Part shown: in pieces, positions 53,669 through 64,000 of the stretch
Layout: every line of letters starts with the position of its first letter
How positions within the stretch are numbered: position 1 is the stretch's first letter
Origin: Ewingella sp049889095
GTDB taxonomy: Bacteria > Pseudomonadota > Gammaproteobacteria > Enterobacterales > Enterobacteriaceae
Reading direction: 5' to 3' (one strand)
DNA: 64,000 bases
Assembly: GCA_049889095.1 (NCBI GenBank)
Contig: JBLJFK010000003.1
Made by a program: the position numbers and the translations under genes
The notes under the pieces: model-generated
The model's database searches: none
Told to the model about the DNA's origin: nothing
Seen by the model: only the letters and a program-made list of their open reading frames with translations

Positions 53669-54406
53669 TCATTTGTTTTCATCCTTGCTTTTGCGCTCAC
53701 ATTGCACCGCAGAACATGAGTACTGATTGATCTGCAAACCACCGTAGTCATCCATATAACCGAGACTGTACGCGGTACTGATATACTGGCTTCCCGTGAG
53801 TGACTCAGTGGCAAACGGCGCCAGCATCACGCTGTCGAAACCCGGTAGATTACCTTTGTTGTCTTTGCCCAAGTATCCCACGGTGATGTAAAACGGCGTT
53901 GGGTTCGTCAATTTCAGCCCGTCGCTCAGACGGCTGACCTGAAGCTGCTCCTGCCAGTTGCCCTTCACCCACTTGCGCAATTCAACAGGACGGAAAAACA
54001 GCTTTACCCGGCTTTGAATCGCCACCTGCATGACGTTTGCCATGTCGCTCTTTGGCGGCACCTCACGCACATTGAAATAAAACAAAGACTCACGGTCTTT
54101 AGGCAACGCGGCGGTTTCAGGCAACTGAAGGATGCGGACCTGACTCTTCTGACCGGCATCAATACGCTGCATCGGCGGCAGAGCGACCAACGGAGACGTG
54201 ATTTTTTCGCTCTGCGCATTCTCCAGCCAGACCTGCGCCAGATACGGTAAACTCTTGCTTTGATTTTCCAGCATCACGCTGACCGATTTATCACTGGCGT
54301 TGTAAATGATGCGCGTCCGGTCGAGATTAACGGCGGCGAGCACCGGCTGGATCACTCCTGCAATCATGAGTAACGCGCCACTGAGTCGTAATATTGGGTT
54401 GTTCAT
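53669..54406 (-). CDS. Periplasmic fimbrial chaperone, PapD-like
   Basis: The 245-residue chaperone has a signal peptide (about 1-24) and two Ig-like domains. It shares long stretches with PapD: VNLDRTRIIY with the subunit-anchoring Arg, SLPYLAQVWLEN, LPKDRESLFYFNVREVPPKS and NPTPFYITV. The second anchor Lys lies in SRVKLFFRP. A C-terminal Cys pair (SCSAVQCERK) matches the PapD disulfide. It caps pilin subunits by donor-strand complementation and passes them to the usher. It lies between the usher and adhesin genes. Confidence 0.92.
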   Translation of the reverse strand: MNNPILRLSGALLMIAGVIQPVLAAVNLDRTRIIYNASDKSVSVMLENQSKSLPYLAQVWLENAQSEKITSPLVALPPMQRIDAGQKSQVRILQLPETAALPKDRESLFYFNVREVPPKSDMANVMQVAIQSRVKLFFRPVELRKWVKGNWQEQLQVSRLSDGLKLTNPTPFYITVGYLGKDNKGNLPGFDSVMLAPFATESLTGSQYISTAYSLGYMDDYGGLQINQYSCSAVQCERKSKDENK

Positions 54407-54457
54407 CCGGTCATTCCTTTCCTGATTGGATCCGATTTCATACTGTTGCTTGCACGC

Positions 54458-56971
54458 TTACGTGCAAGGTAATAAAACCTGGCCGCTTTGGGTGGCGGGC
54501 AGTGGCGGCACCTGAATGCCGCACTGGTTTTCATCTCCCCAGCGCACGGTCAGCGCTTTCTCACCAGACACCCCGGCCAGATAGGCCAGCCCGCCGTCGC
54601 CGATCAGTCCCGCTTCAAAACCGGAACTGTTGTCAGTGACGGATGCACCCAGCGGCGGATAACTGCCATCGGCCAGGCGGATCACCGCCATCAGCCGCTC
54701 GCCTTTAATCGCGCGAACTTTACGGAAACCTATCGCGCCTTCTGTCAGCGTCTTACTGACCACTGAGCTGTACACTTCCACGTCGTCCGGTAAATGGTTT
54801 ACGTCCACGCGGATATCAGAGGTCTGATAGCTGGAAACGCCGTTGACTACCGCAATCCCGTAATCGTTCGTGACCGATGCGCCGTCGCTGATCGGAATGC
54901 CTTTCACGCCGGTAGACACCATCATTCGTGGTTCACTACCCGCGCTGCTTTGATGTAATGCCGCGCCAGCTGCGGTCGCCGTCAGCGAGCCATACCAGTT
55001 GGCATTCACCGAGCGATAATCGTTATTCTTCACGCTACCGTTCACGCCAAACTGACCGTAAGGCGACATGTGCTGGTAGTTAGCACGGAAGGTACCATCG
55101 CCTTCTTGCAGGTCAGAGCTGTCGCCGCCCGCGCCGACGCGCCAGCTGTTATTCGGATCCTGACTGTTGTAATACGACGCGGTTTGCGAGAAGCCACTCT
55201 GCGAATCCTGCTGCGCGTCATAACTGATTTGTTGCCCTGAAGACAGCGGCAGGCTAAATGACAGGAACATCTGGTTTTCGTCGGTATCACGGTATTTCAG
55301 CTTACTGGCGGAGAAAGTGGCTGAAATACCGGTAAACCGTCCGATGTCGAAAATCTTGCTCACTGACACGCTATAGTTGTTATTCGGATCCTCATTCCAG
55401 TAAATCTTGTGCGTGGCCGACAGATACAAGGTGATCGCTGGCCATGCCAGATACTGGTTGGCGGTGACCGTGTAAGTTTGTTTATCATCACGGGAATAGC
55501 CGTCACCGTTCATCTTGTCGAGATACTGGCTGAACGACATGAAGGTTTTCTCCGTGAAACGATAACCGGCAAAGGTGATCTGGCTGCCCGTGGAATCAAA
55601 CCGCTTGGAGTAGTTAGCGCGGTAGCTGAAACCTGTTTGCTTGCCTGCGACAGGTATCGTTGCCGATGAGCGCGTCACGTCGAAAGATACCGCACCCAAT
55701 TTTTGCAGGTTTTGCCCGACGCCCAAAGCCTGCGCCTGATAGTTACCGGTGGTGGAGATCAGCCCGCCATACAGTGATAAGTCATTCATCGCACCCCATG
55801 ACATTTCACCACTGTAAAAACCTGGCTGTAAAACATGGTTGTTACTGCCGGTCGTCGGTTTCCCCATAGCGGTCTTAAAGCGTACCTGTCCTTTACGGGT
55901 CAGGAACGGAATGGTCGCAGTCGTGACCTGATAAGTGGTCACGCTGCCATTCTCTTCTTCGATCTTAACGTCCAGCGCGCCTTGCACGGCTTCGGTCAAA
56001 TCCTGCACCACAAAAGGCCCTGGCGAGACGTTGGTCTGGTAAATCACTCGACCGTTCTGGCTAATACTCACTTTGGCATTAGTTTTCGCGATACCCGTTA
56101 CTTGCGGTGCATAACCGCGCAGGGATGGCGGCAACATCCGCTGATCGCTGTTGACGGAAGCACCGACAAAAAGAAATGAATCAAAGATATCCGAGTTTAA
56201 ATAAATCTGACCGCCGGTCAGCTGCGCGCCAATGGAAGGCAATGCACGAAACAAATAGGTTTGCGTCCAGGTGAATTTATCGTTAGCAGGGCTGCCTGAC
56301 GTACGCGAGGCAGCATACTGATAATCAGCACGAGCACGCCACGGACCCAGATTGAAACCGGTGGTACCGTAACTGCTGAGACTGGTGGAACTGGCACCTT
56401 GCTGTGGCATGTACTTACTGCCCAGTAGGTTGTAATCTAGCAAAACGCCATTGATACCCTCATCCCACTGCGAAGGCGGCACCCAATTCTCATCATGAAA
56501 GGTCAACCAAGCCTGCGGGATGCTTATATTCAGCGTTTGTTTTTCCTGATCGTATTGCGCAGTCACTTCCTCCTGCTGATCAAGAGAGGTACATTGACCC
56601 TGATGCCAAAGCGTGAGCTTTGCGTGCGCCTCTTTAGTCAGATCGAATTTATCGACCAGAGAAGGTGGTAAGCACAATCGGCTGTATTTATTATTAGATG
56701 TGTTGTCATCTGTCGGAATATACTTAATGAGGCTTTGGTCACCCAGAGTGTGGCTATTCAATACCACATCTAACAGGTATTCGCCGGGTGCGATGTAATT
56801 AGCGGCCTGAAAACGTGAGAGATCAATATTATTGCGGTCGGCAGAATCAATAACGTTTACGTTAAACTCGACAGAGAAGCTTTTGACGGAAATTAAGCAC
56901 CCTAAAAAGAAGAAAATACACCAAGTCATTATTTTCTTTACTGCTAATGCTCTGCCAAAGACAAACAACAT
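54458..56971 (-). CDS. Outer-membrane fimbrial usher, PapC-like
   Basis: The 837-residue usher has a signal peptide of about 30 residues, an N-terminal periplasmic chaperone-binding domain (VEFNVNVIDSADRNNIDLSRF), a 24-strand barrel with plug (RMLPPSLRGYAPQVTGIA is the family's most conserved stretch) and C-terminal domains closed by a Cys pair (CGIQVPP, LLPCT). Motifs follow PapC rather than FimD. The first ATG (56971) is used; an ATG 14 codons later is also plausible. The frame is intact, so a functional pore is likely. Confidence 0.93.
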   Translation of the reverse strand: MLFVFGRALAVKKIMTWCIFFFLGCLISVKSFSVEFNVNVIDSADRNNIDLSRFQAANYIAPGEYLLDVVLNSHTLGDQSLIKYIPTDDNTSNNKYSRLCLPPSLVDKFDLTKEAHAKLTLWHQGQCTSLDQQEEVTAQYDQEKQTLNISIPQAWLTFHDENWVPPSQWDEGINGVLLDYNLLGSKYMPQQGASSTSLSSYGTTGFNLGPWRARADYQYAASRTSGSPANDKFTWTQTYLFRALPSIGAQLTGGQIYLNSDIFDSFLFVGASVNSDQRMLPPSLRGYAPQVTGIAKTNAKVSISQNGRVIYQTNVSPGPFVVQDLTEAVQGALDVKIEEENGSVTTYQVTTATIPFLTRKGQVRFKTAMGKPTTGSNNHVLQPGFYSGEMSWGAMNDLSLYGGLISTTGNYQAQALGVGQNLQKLGAVSFDVTRSSATIPVAGKQTGFSYRANYSKRFDSTGSQITFAGYRFTEKTFMSFSQYLDKMNGDGYSRDDKQTYTVTANQYLAWPAITLYLSATHKIYWNEDPNNNYSVSVSKIFDIGRFTGISATFSASKLKYRDTDENQMFLSFSLPLSSGQQISYDAQQDSQSGFSQTASYYNSQDPNNSWRVGAGGDSSDLQEGDGTFRANYQHMSPYGQFGVNGSVKNNDYRSVNANWYGSLTATAAGAALHQSSAGSEPRMMVSTGVKGIPISDGASVTNDYGIAVVNGVSSYQTSDIRVDVNHLPDDVEVYSSVVSKTLTEGAIGFRKVRAIKGERLMAVIRLADGSYPPLGASVTDNSSGFEAGLIGDGGLAYLAGVSGEKALTVRWGDENQCGIQVPPLPATQSGQVLLPCT

Positions 56972-57067
56972 AATTACGCCACTTTTTTTATTTTTATAGA
57001 TCCAGCACGGAACCCCGATGCACCCGAAAAATAAAGGGGAGAAAACTCCCCTTAATAAAAAAGACGA

Positions 57068-57646
57068 TTATTTATAGTTCAGGGCGTAAGTTGCCTGAGA
57101 AACAATAGTACCGGTTGAGACTGGCTGAGTGTTGGATTCAACACGCGCAGCAAATACCAGCTCGTTGTTACCAGTGACCAGGTTGATGTCTTTAGAGGTA
57201 TCACCGACTTTCAGCAGATCGCCGTTCGCATCAATCAAACGAATGCCCGCGCCTTTCGCACTGCCGGTATTAGCCAACAGTTCAGCTGCGCTGCTGTCAG
57301 GCGTGCCAGCAAAAGAAACTGCCACTTTTGACATAGCCGGATATTCCACGGAACCAGCCGTTTGCGCAGTCAGATTACAATCTTGCAGATGAATGGTGTA
57401 GTTAACGTTCTGAGAATACTTATTGCCGCTTTCCAACACCTTATTCGCTACCTGGCCCATATTGACGTTAATGTCTTCATCGCCTGCTGCAATTGAACAA
57501 GGTGCGTTAATAACAGTACCCGTGAAATGAATACGACCAGAACCCTGATCGGTACCCGTAGGAGGAGTCTCGCCTTCGGCAAAGGCTGAAGCAGAAATAA
57601 AGGCAGATAAAGCAATAATCAGTGTCTTGTTCTTAGCGTTAAACAT
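57068..57646 (-). CDS. Major fimbrial subunit (pilin)
   Basis: The 192-residue type 1/Pap-class pilin has a 23-residue signal peptide (cut after SAFA), the pilin Cys pair (C50 in VINAPCSIA, C90 in HLQDCNL), and the C-terminal donor-accepting strand ending QATYALNYK. The start is ATG at 57646 with AAGGAC; the longer upstream frame has no support. It is the first gene of the operon pilin-usher-chaperone-adhesin-XRE and lies downstream of a long AT-rich leader. Confidence 0.92.
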   Translation of the reverse strand: MFNAKNKTLIIALSAFISASAFAEGETPPTGTDQGSGRIHFTGTVINAPCSIAAGDEDINVNMGQVANKVLESGNKYSQNVNYTIHLQDCNLTAQTAGSVEYPAMSKVAVSFAGTPDSSAAELLANTGSAKGAGIRLIDANGDLLKVGDTSKDINLVTGNNELVFAARVESNTQPVSTGTIVSQATYALNYK

Positions 57647-58244
57647 AATTTGTCCTTGAGATTTAACGGTATTTATTAAGCCATTAGCTATTAAGCGATA
57701 TTTTTCGCTGTACCGAAGAGAGCACCCCTCTCTTTCCAGATCAATATACTGATATTTGATTTTTAACGTTATAATAATTTTCATAATGAAAATGTTAAGA
57801 ATTTTATCCTTTTATTAATATTTAAATCTCACCTTTATGAAGGTGAGTTAACTTATAGGTAAAAATTATTAACATTAAATATTACAAGACGAATGAAAAT
57901 CACTCCGATTAATGAGTCAAATTAAGCTTTAATTAACAATTAATTTACTTACGAATTAAATTAATTTTACATTTGAGCATTTTTTGACACAATTTTCGCA
58001 GCAGAGAGCAGAAAAAACCTCACACAGATCAAAAATATTCCGTATGAAAAATATTCAAAATATCGCCAAAGATCATTTTCGCTTTCAGGCCTCTCTCATT
58101 ATTTATCCAGTTCATGGAGGGCAGACATCTTGCAGGTTTATCGCCACTTGCGTGATCTGCTCTCCAAAAAACAAACAAAGCCCCCAGGCAAACTACACTT
58201 AACCCTTGATTGACATATGATTAACAAATCAAAGGAGAAAAACG
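57647..58244. other. Divergent intergenic region between the fimbrial operon and acs
   Basis: These 598 bases hold no gene that I can support. DNA is very AT-rich in 57780-58000. Inverted repeats include a perfect 8-bp stem at 57828-57847 (CTCACCTT/AAGGTGAG), a 7-bp stem at 57716-57734 in the pilin leader and an imperfect palindrome at 57740-57760. GATC sites at 57739, 58027, 58071 and 58154 do not form a clear Pap-type pair. The acs promoter must lie in the right part; no full CRP palindrome was found. Confidence 0.5.
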
Positions 58245-60206
<1,962 letters not shown>

Positions 60207-60260
60207 TTTTCACCGCCCTGGCGCGGTGAACTCTATCAATGTCTCAAAGGAGTCACTGAG

Positions 60261-60572
60261 ATGAATGATCTCATTTATCAAAGAGTTGTAAATAATCCGC
60301 GTTTCAACGAGTTAGTCGAAAAACGCAGCCGCTTCGCGTGGCTGCTTTCTGGTATCACTCTGGTGATGTACGTCGCTTTCATTTTCCTGATTGCTTTTGA
60401 ACCTCAATGGCTTGGTACGCCCCTGTACGAAGGTGCAACCATTACCCGTGGAATCCCTGTTGGTGTTGGGCTGATTGTTATTTCTTTTTTACTGACGGGA
60501 ATTTACGTCTTTCGTGCGAATGGTGAGTTTGACCGCCTGACTGCCGACATCATCCGTGAGGTGAACCCATGA
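60261..60572 (+). CDS. yjcH: DUF485 membrane protein YjcH
   Basis: The 103-residue inner-membrane protein has two helices (about 27-48 and 62-85) with polar ends. It lies between acs and actP, as everywhere in this operon, and overlaps actP by 4 bases, so it probably helps acetate uptake. The exact role is not known. Confidence 0.95.
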   Translation: MNDLIYQRVVNNPRFNELVEKRSRFAWLLSGITLVMYVAFIFLIAFEPQWLGTPLYEGATITRGIPVGVGLIVISFLLTGIYVFRANGEFDRLTADIIREVNP

Positions 60573-62236
60573 ACGCCCGTCGTTTAGTGCTGATCGTGCT
60601 CACGGGTTTACTGGCTCTACCATTAAACGCACTCGCGGCGGAAGGTATTGCAGGTGAGGTGAAAAAGCAGCCGCTGAATATTGAAGCGATTGTAATGTTC
60701 GTTTTATTCGTTGGCGCGACCTTGTACATCACGTACTGGGCTTCGAAACGTACGCGCTCACGTCAGGATTACTATACCGCGGGTGGGCGAATCACTGGCT
60801 TGCAAAACGGCATGGCCATTGCGGGCGACTTTATGTCCGCAGCATCCTTCCTGGGCATATCGGCACTGGTTTATACCTCAGGTTACGATGGTTTGATTTA
60901 CTCGATTGGATTTTTGATTGGCTGGCCGATCATTCTGTTTTTGATCGCGGAAAGGCTGCGCAATTTGGGGAAATATACCTTCGCTGATGTTGCTTCATAC
61001 CGCCTGAAACAAAAACCGATCAGAACGTTGTCGGCTTGTGGTTCTCTGGTAGTGGTGGCGCTGTATCTGATTGCGCAGATGGTCGGGGCGGGGAAATTGA
61101 TTCAGCTGCTGTTCGGTCTGAATTATCACGTCGCAGTGATCCTGGTAGGTATTCTGATGGTGCTTTACGTCCTGTTTGGCGGCATGTTGGCGACCACCTG
61201 GGTGCAAATTATCAAGGCGGTTTTGCTGCTCGCCGGCGCAACCTTTATGGCCGTGATGGTGATGAAGTCAGTCAACTTCAACTTCAATACCCTCTTCCAA
61301 CAGGCAGTTGCTGTTCATCCAAAAGGTATCGCCATTATGAGCCCTGGCGGACTGGTTTCTGATCCAATATCAGCACTCTCTCTCGGATTAGCCCTGATGT
61401 TTGGGACAGCAGGTTTACCCCATATTCTGATGCGCTTCTTTACGGTAAAAGATGCCAAAGAGGCACGCAAAAGTGTCTTCTATGCCACCGGATTTATCGG
61501 CTACTTCTATATTCTGACCTTTATTATCGGTTTTGGCGCCATCGTGCTGGTAAGCGCCAACCCGGCGTTTAAAGATGCAAGCGGTGCACTGCTCGGTGGG
61601 ACCAATATGTCTGCGGTCCACCTTGCTGATGCCGTGGGCGGCAGCTTCTTCCTTGGCTTTATCTCCGCCGTTGCCTTCGCAACAATTCTGGCGGTAGTCG
61701 CAGGACTTACACTAGCGGGTGCATCTGCGGTATCGCATGACCTGTATGCAAGCGTTATTAAAGATGGCAAAGCAACGGAGAAAGATGAACTGCGGGTGTC
61801 AAAAATCACTGTCATGCTTCTGGGCATTGTTGCCATCCTGCTGGGAATACTGTTCGAGAAACAGAATATCGCCTTCATGGTCGGTCTGGCTTTCTCTATC
61901 GCCGCGAGCTGTAATTTCCCCGTCATCCTGTTATCCATGTACTGGGGAAAACTGACCACCCGAGGTGCAATGATTGGGGGCTGGCTAGGTTTATTGACGG
62001 CAATTATCCTCATGATACTTGGCCCGACAATTTGGGTACAAATATTGGGGCATGCTAAACCCATTTACCCTTACGAGTACCCTGCCTTGTTCTCAATGAT
62101 TGTGGCGTTTGCAGGTATCTGGTTGTTCTCAATTACCGATCACTCCCGCGAAGGTCAGCTCGAAAGAGAGCGCTTCCATCCACAGTTTGTTCGCTCTCAG
62201 ACTGGTATCGGTATATCCCAAAGTTCAGAGCACTGA
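60569..62236 (+). CDS. actP: Cation/acetate symporter ActP
   Basis: The 555-residue sodium:solute symporter has a cleavable N-terminal signal-like segment (about 1-24) and 13 helices, with the SSF motif GYDGLIYSIGFLIGWPI and SLGLALMFGTAGLPHILMRFF. It imports acetate and glycolate at low concentration for Acs. Its ATG overlaps the yjcH stop. A strong terminator follows at 62250. Confidence 0.97.
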   Translation: MNARRLVLIVLTGLLALPLNALAAEGIAGEVKKQPLNIEAIVMFVLFVGATLYITYWASKRTRSRQDYYTAGGRITGLQNGMAIAGDFMSAASFLGISALVYTSGYDGLIYSIGFLIGWPIILFLIAERLRNLGKYTFADVASYRLKQKPIRTLSACGSLVVVALYLIAQMVGAGKLIQLLFGLNYHVAVILVGILMVLYVLFGGMLATTWVQIIKAVLLLAGATFMAVMVMKSVNFNFNTLFQQAVAVHPKGIAIMSPGGLVSDPISALSLGLALMFGTAGLPHILMRFFTVKDAKEARKSVFYATGFIGYFYILTFIIGFGAIVLVSANPAFKDASGALLGGTNMSAVHLADAVGGSFFLGFISAVAFATILAVVAGLTLAGASAVSHDLYASVIKDGKATEKDELRVSKITVMLLGIVAILLGILFEKQNIAFMVGLAFSIAASCNFPVILLSMYWGKLTTRGAMIGGWLGLLTAIILMILGPTIWVQILGHAKPIYPYEYPALFSMIVAFAGIWLFSITDHSREGQLERERFHPQFVRSQTGIGISQSSEH

Positions 62237-62249
62237 GCATCCAATACAG

Positions 62250-62276
62250 CCGGAGCCTTCACGGCTCTGGTTTTTT
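62250..62276 (+). terminator. Terminator of the acs operon
   Basis: An 8-bp stem with one G-U pair (62250-62257 with 62263-62270) is followed directly by TTTTTT. Confidence 0.88.
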
Positions 62277-62392
62277 CAATGATGTGTGCTTTGGTTGTCT
62301 GCCAGACAATTCTGTAATACCTGCTCATCCATTGCCCATTGAGCCAGAGTAGTGAATGCTATTTAGTCTTAACTCAAGACAAGGAGGCAAAA

Positions 62393-63376
62393 ATGTTCAC
62401 GACCGAAGCCTGGACATGGCAAGAACGTTCAGAACCGGGGGCGCTGGAATTCAAAAAAACCGCACTCTCCGCTCTCAAAGCCGACCATGTATTAATTAAA
62501 AATAAAGCCGTGGGTTTGAACCCCGTGGACTGGAAGATTTTGGAGAGTCCTCCTTCAACATGGCAAACCGGGCATACTCCCGGCGTGGATGGCATGGGGG
62601 AAATTATTGCTCTCGGATCAGCAGTGCAGCATCTACGGATCGGCACGCGAGTGGCCTACCATACGGATTTACGCTTTACGGGGAGCTTCGCGCGTCATAC
62701 CGCAGTGGCTGCTCACGCGCTAATACCTATTCCAGAGACCTTAACAGATAGTGTAGCGGCCGCTTTTCCGTGTCCGGCAATGACCGCATGGCAGGCCATG
62801 AAGCGTGTCCCGGAACTGGCGGGGAGTTCTGTACTGATTAATGGTGCAGGTGGAGCAGTCGGTGGAATATTGACGCAGTTGCTCACCCAGGCGAATGCTC
62901 GCGTATACGCTACGTCCAGTGAACATCATCACTCACTTTTAAATCAGAAGGGAGCACTGGAGATATTTGACTATCATCAGTCAGACTGGCACGGGAAATT
63001 ACAGTCAGCACTTAAGGGCCATTCATTACATGCGACTTTCGACATGGTGAGTCAACAAAGCGCAGAGTCCCTTGGTTACTTACTCGGTTATTATGGACAC
63101 CTTGTCTCAGTACAGGATCGGATTGAGAAATCCCCTGTACCACCATTCAGTACCAGTATTTCACTGCATGAGATTGCGCTTGCGGCTATACATATACATG
63201 GTACACCCGCTCAATGGCAACAATTGACCGCAGCTGCAGGGCAAATGCTTGAACAGATCTCACGTGGAGAATTGCTCATGCCAGCAATTAAAACAGTTGC
63301 CTTTGCCGCATTACCTGACGCTTTAGATGAAATGAAAAATAATAACAACGGAGTCAAATATGTTGCTGAACTTTAG
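62393..63376 (+). CDS. MDR-family zinc-independent alcohol dehydrogenase / quinone oxidoreductase
   Basis: The 327-residue protein belongs to the medium-chain dehydrogenase/reductase superfamily. A GroES-like catalytic domain (about 1-125, NKAVGLNPVDWKILE and HTPGVDGMGEI) precedes a Rossmann domain with VLINGAGGAVGG (about 150-160). It lacks the structural-zinc Cys cluster and the Cys/His catalytic zinc ligands of classical ADHs, so it is probably an NADPH-dependent quinone or enone reductase; the substrate is unknown. The ATG at 62393 follows a perfect AAGGAGG. It stands alone between two terminators. Confidence 0.85.
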   Translation: MFTTEAWTWQERSEPGALEFKKTALSALKADHVLIKNKAVGLNPVDWKILESPPSTWQTGHTPGVDGMGEIIALGSAVQHLRIGTRVAYHTDLRFTGSFARHTAVAAHALIPIPETLTDSVAAAFPCPAMTAWQAMKRVPELAGSSVLINGAGGAVGGILTQLLTQANARVYATSSEHHHSLLNQKGALEIFDYHQSDWHGKLQSALKGHSLHATFDMVSQQSAESLGYLLGYYGHLVSVQDRIEKSPVPPFSTSISLHEIALAAIHIHGTPAQWQQLTAAAGQMLEQISRGELLMPAIKTVAFAALPDALDEMKNNNNGVKYVAEL

Positions 63377-63393
63377 AATTACCAGGCTCTAAA

Positions 63394-63430
63394 AAGCAAA
63401 AAGGCCATTTAAATAATGGCCTTTTTGCTT
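63394..63430. terminator. Bidirectional terminator after the MDR gene
   Basis: A perfect 16-bp stem (63394-63409 with 63415-63430) closes a TAAAT loop. It can stop the MDR gene rightward and back up the rRNA operon leftward. Confidence 0.9.
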
Positions 63431-63480
63431 GAGCTTGTTATTTCCACTTACTTATTACAACACCCTAAATTCCCCATAGC

Positions 63481-63509
63481 AAAAAACCCCAGTCTTTCGA
63501 CTGAGGTTT
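63481..63509 (-). terminator. Terminator of the rRNA operon
   Basis: Arms 63484-63494 and 63499-63509 form an 11-bp stem with one G-U pair and a TTTC loop. On the minus strand it ends in TTTTTTGC, 14 bases after the 5S gene. Confidence 0.88.
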
Positions 63510-63522
63510 CTCACTTATTTGA

Positions 63523-63641
63523 TGCCTGGCAGTTCCCTACTCTCGCATGGGGAGACCCCACACTACCATCGGCGCTACGGCGTTTCACTTCTGAGTTCGG
63601 CATGGGGTCAGGTGGGACCACCGCGCTAGTGCCGCCAGGCA
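63523..63641 (-). rRNA. rrf: 5S ribosomal RNA
   Basis: The minus strand begins TGCCTGGCGGCACTAGCGCG and ends in its complement GCCAGGCA, the terminal helix of 5S rRNA. The internal CCCACCTGACCCCATGCCGA is the universal loop sequence. The length is about 119 bases; the exact mature ends may differ by one or two. Confidence 0.97.
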
Positions 63642-63761
63642 AATTCTGTTTCATCCATGCCACCCCCCCTCTCTCGACGGCAGGCCACACGAACCAATCT
63701 CGGAACAATCGCTGAAAATTAAATTATATCGTCTCTCAAACCAAAACACCTTGGGTGTTGT

Positions 63762-64000
63762 AAGGTTAAGCCTCTCGGGTCATTAGTACTGGTTAGCTCA
63801 ATGCATCGCTGCACTTACACACCCAGCCTATCAACGTCTTAGTCTTAAACGTCCCTTCAGGGAGCTCGAAGCTCCAGGGAAGACTCATCTCGAGGCAAGT
63901 TTCGCGCTTAGATGCTTTCAGCGCTTATCTTTTCCGCATTTAGCTACCGGGCAATGCCATTGGCATGACAACCCGAACACCAGTGATGCGTCCACTCCGG
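63762..64000 (-). rRNA. rrl: 23S ribosomal RNA, 3' end (partial)
   Basis: The minus strand ends in GAGGCTTAACCTT, the 3' end of enterobacterial 23S rRNA. The gene continues beyond base 64000. The 120-base spacer to 5S (63642-63761) carries a short processing stem and no tRNA. The operon is read leftward. Confidence 0.96.

Noticed and set aside
57647..58244. Invertible (fimS-like) or Pap-type Dam/Lrp phase switch for the fimbrial operon
   Set aside because: No pair of matching inverted repeats 200-300 bp apart was found, there is no tyrosine recombinase gene in the window, and the GATC sites do not form a 100-bp spaced pair within Lrp-like boxes near the pilin start.

Overview
This window is chromosomal DNA of an enterobacterium. 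Gene order from cpdB to the tRNA-Phe gene follows the 94-96 min region of the Escherichia coli chromosome closely, but many E. coli genes are missing (cycA, the ula cluster, yjfI-yjfC, ampC, sugE, cutA). Protein lengths and features such as an AmiB with two LysM domains, and an interspersed palindromic repeat I recall from Serratia and Yersinia relatives, suggest Yersiniaceae (Rahnella, Ewingella, Rouxiella or Serratia-like). The genus is an inference. About 85% of the window is ordinary core genome.

Layout. 1-5465: the 3' end of cpdB, fklB, ytfB, the ribosomal operon rpsF-priB-rpsR-rplI with its promoter and leader, yjfP and bsmA. 5469-23901: aidB, then a long leftward gene series read in the order nnr-tsaE-amiB-mutL-miaA-hfq-hflX-hflK-hflC-yjeT-purA-nsrR-rnr-rlmB, mixing cell wall, repair, tRNA/RNA and stress functions. 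23900-29069: queG, an AT-rich spacer with two perfect DnaA boxes at the position of E. coli datA, three identical tRNA-Gly genes, orn, rsgA and psd. 29108-40405: mscM, epmA, frdABCD, blc, two entericidin genes, efp, epmB and yjeI. EpmA and EpmB both modify the EF-P lysine. 40696-49410: groSL with a heat-shock promoter, fxsA, aspA with a perfect CRP palindrome, dcuA, dsbD, yjdC and tRNA-Phe. aspA, dcuA and frd together form the aspartate/fumarate anaerobic respiration set.

49411-58244 is the accessory block. It starts at tRNA-Phe and holds an S66 (MccF/LdcA-like) peptidase, a membrane-bound winged-helix regulator overlapping a broken FidL-like gene, and a compact Pap-class chaperone-usher fimbrial operon (pilin, usher, chaperone, adhesin) that ends in a small XRE-type regulator gene. 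58245-62236 is the acetate operon acs-yjcH-actP, followed by an MDR oxidoreductase gene. The window ends in the 5S gene and the 3' end of the 23S gene of an rRNA operon transcribed leftward.

The strongest leads beyond routine annotation are the datA-like locus beside queG, the minimal Pap-type operon with its MrpJ-position regulator, and the decayed regulator/FidL pair. I found no CRISPR array, transposase, integrase or prophage gene.
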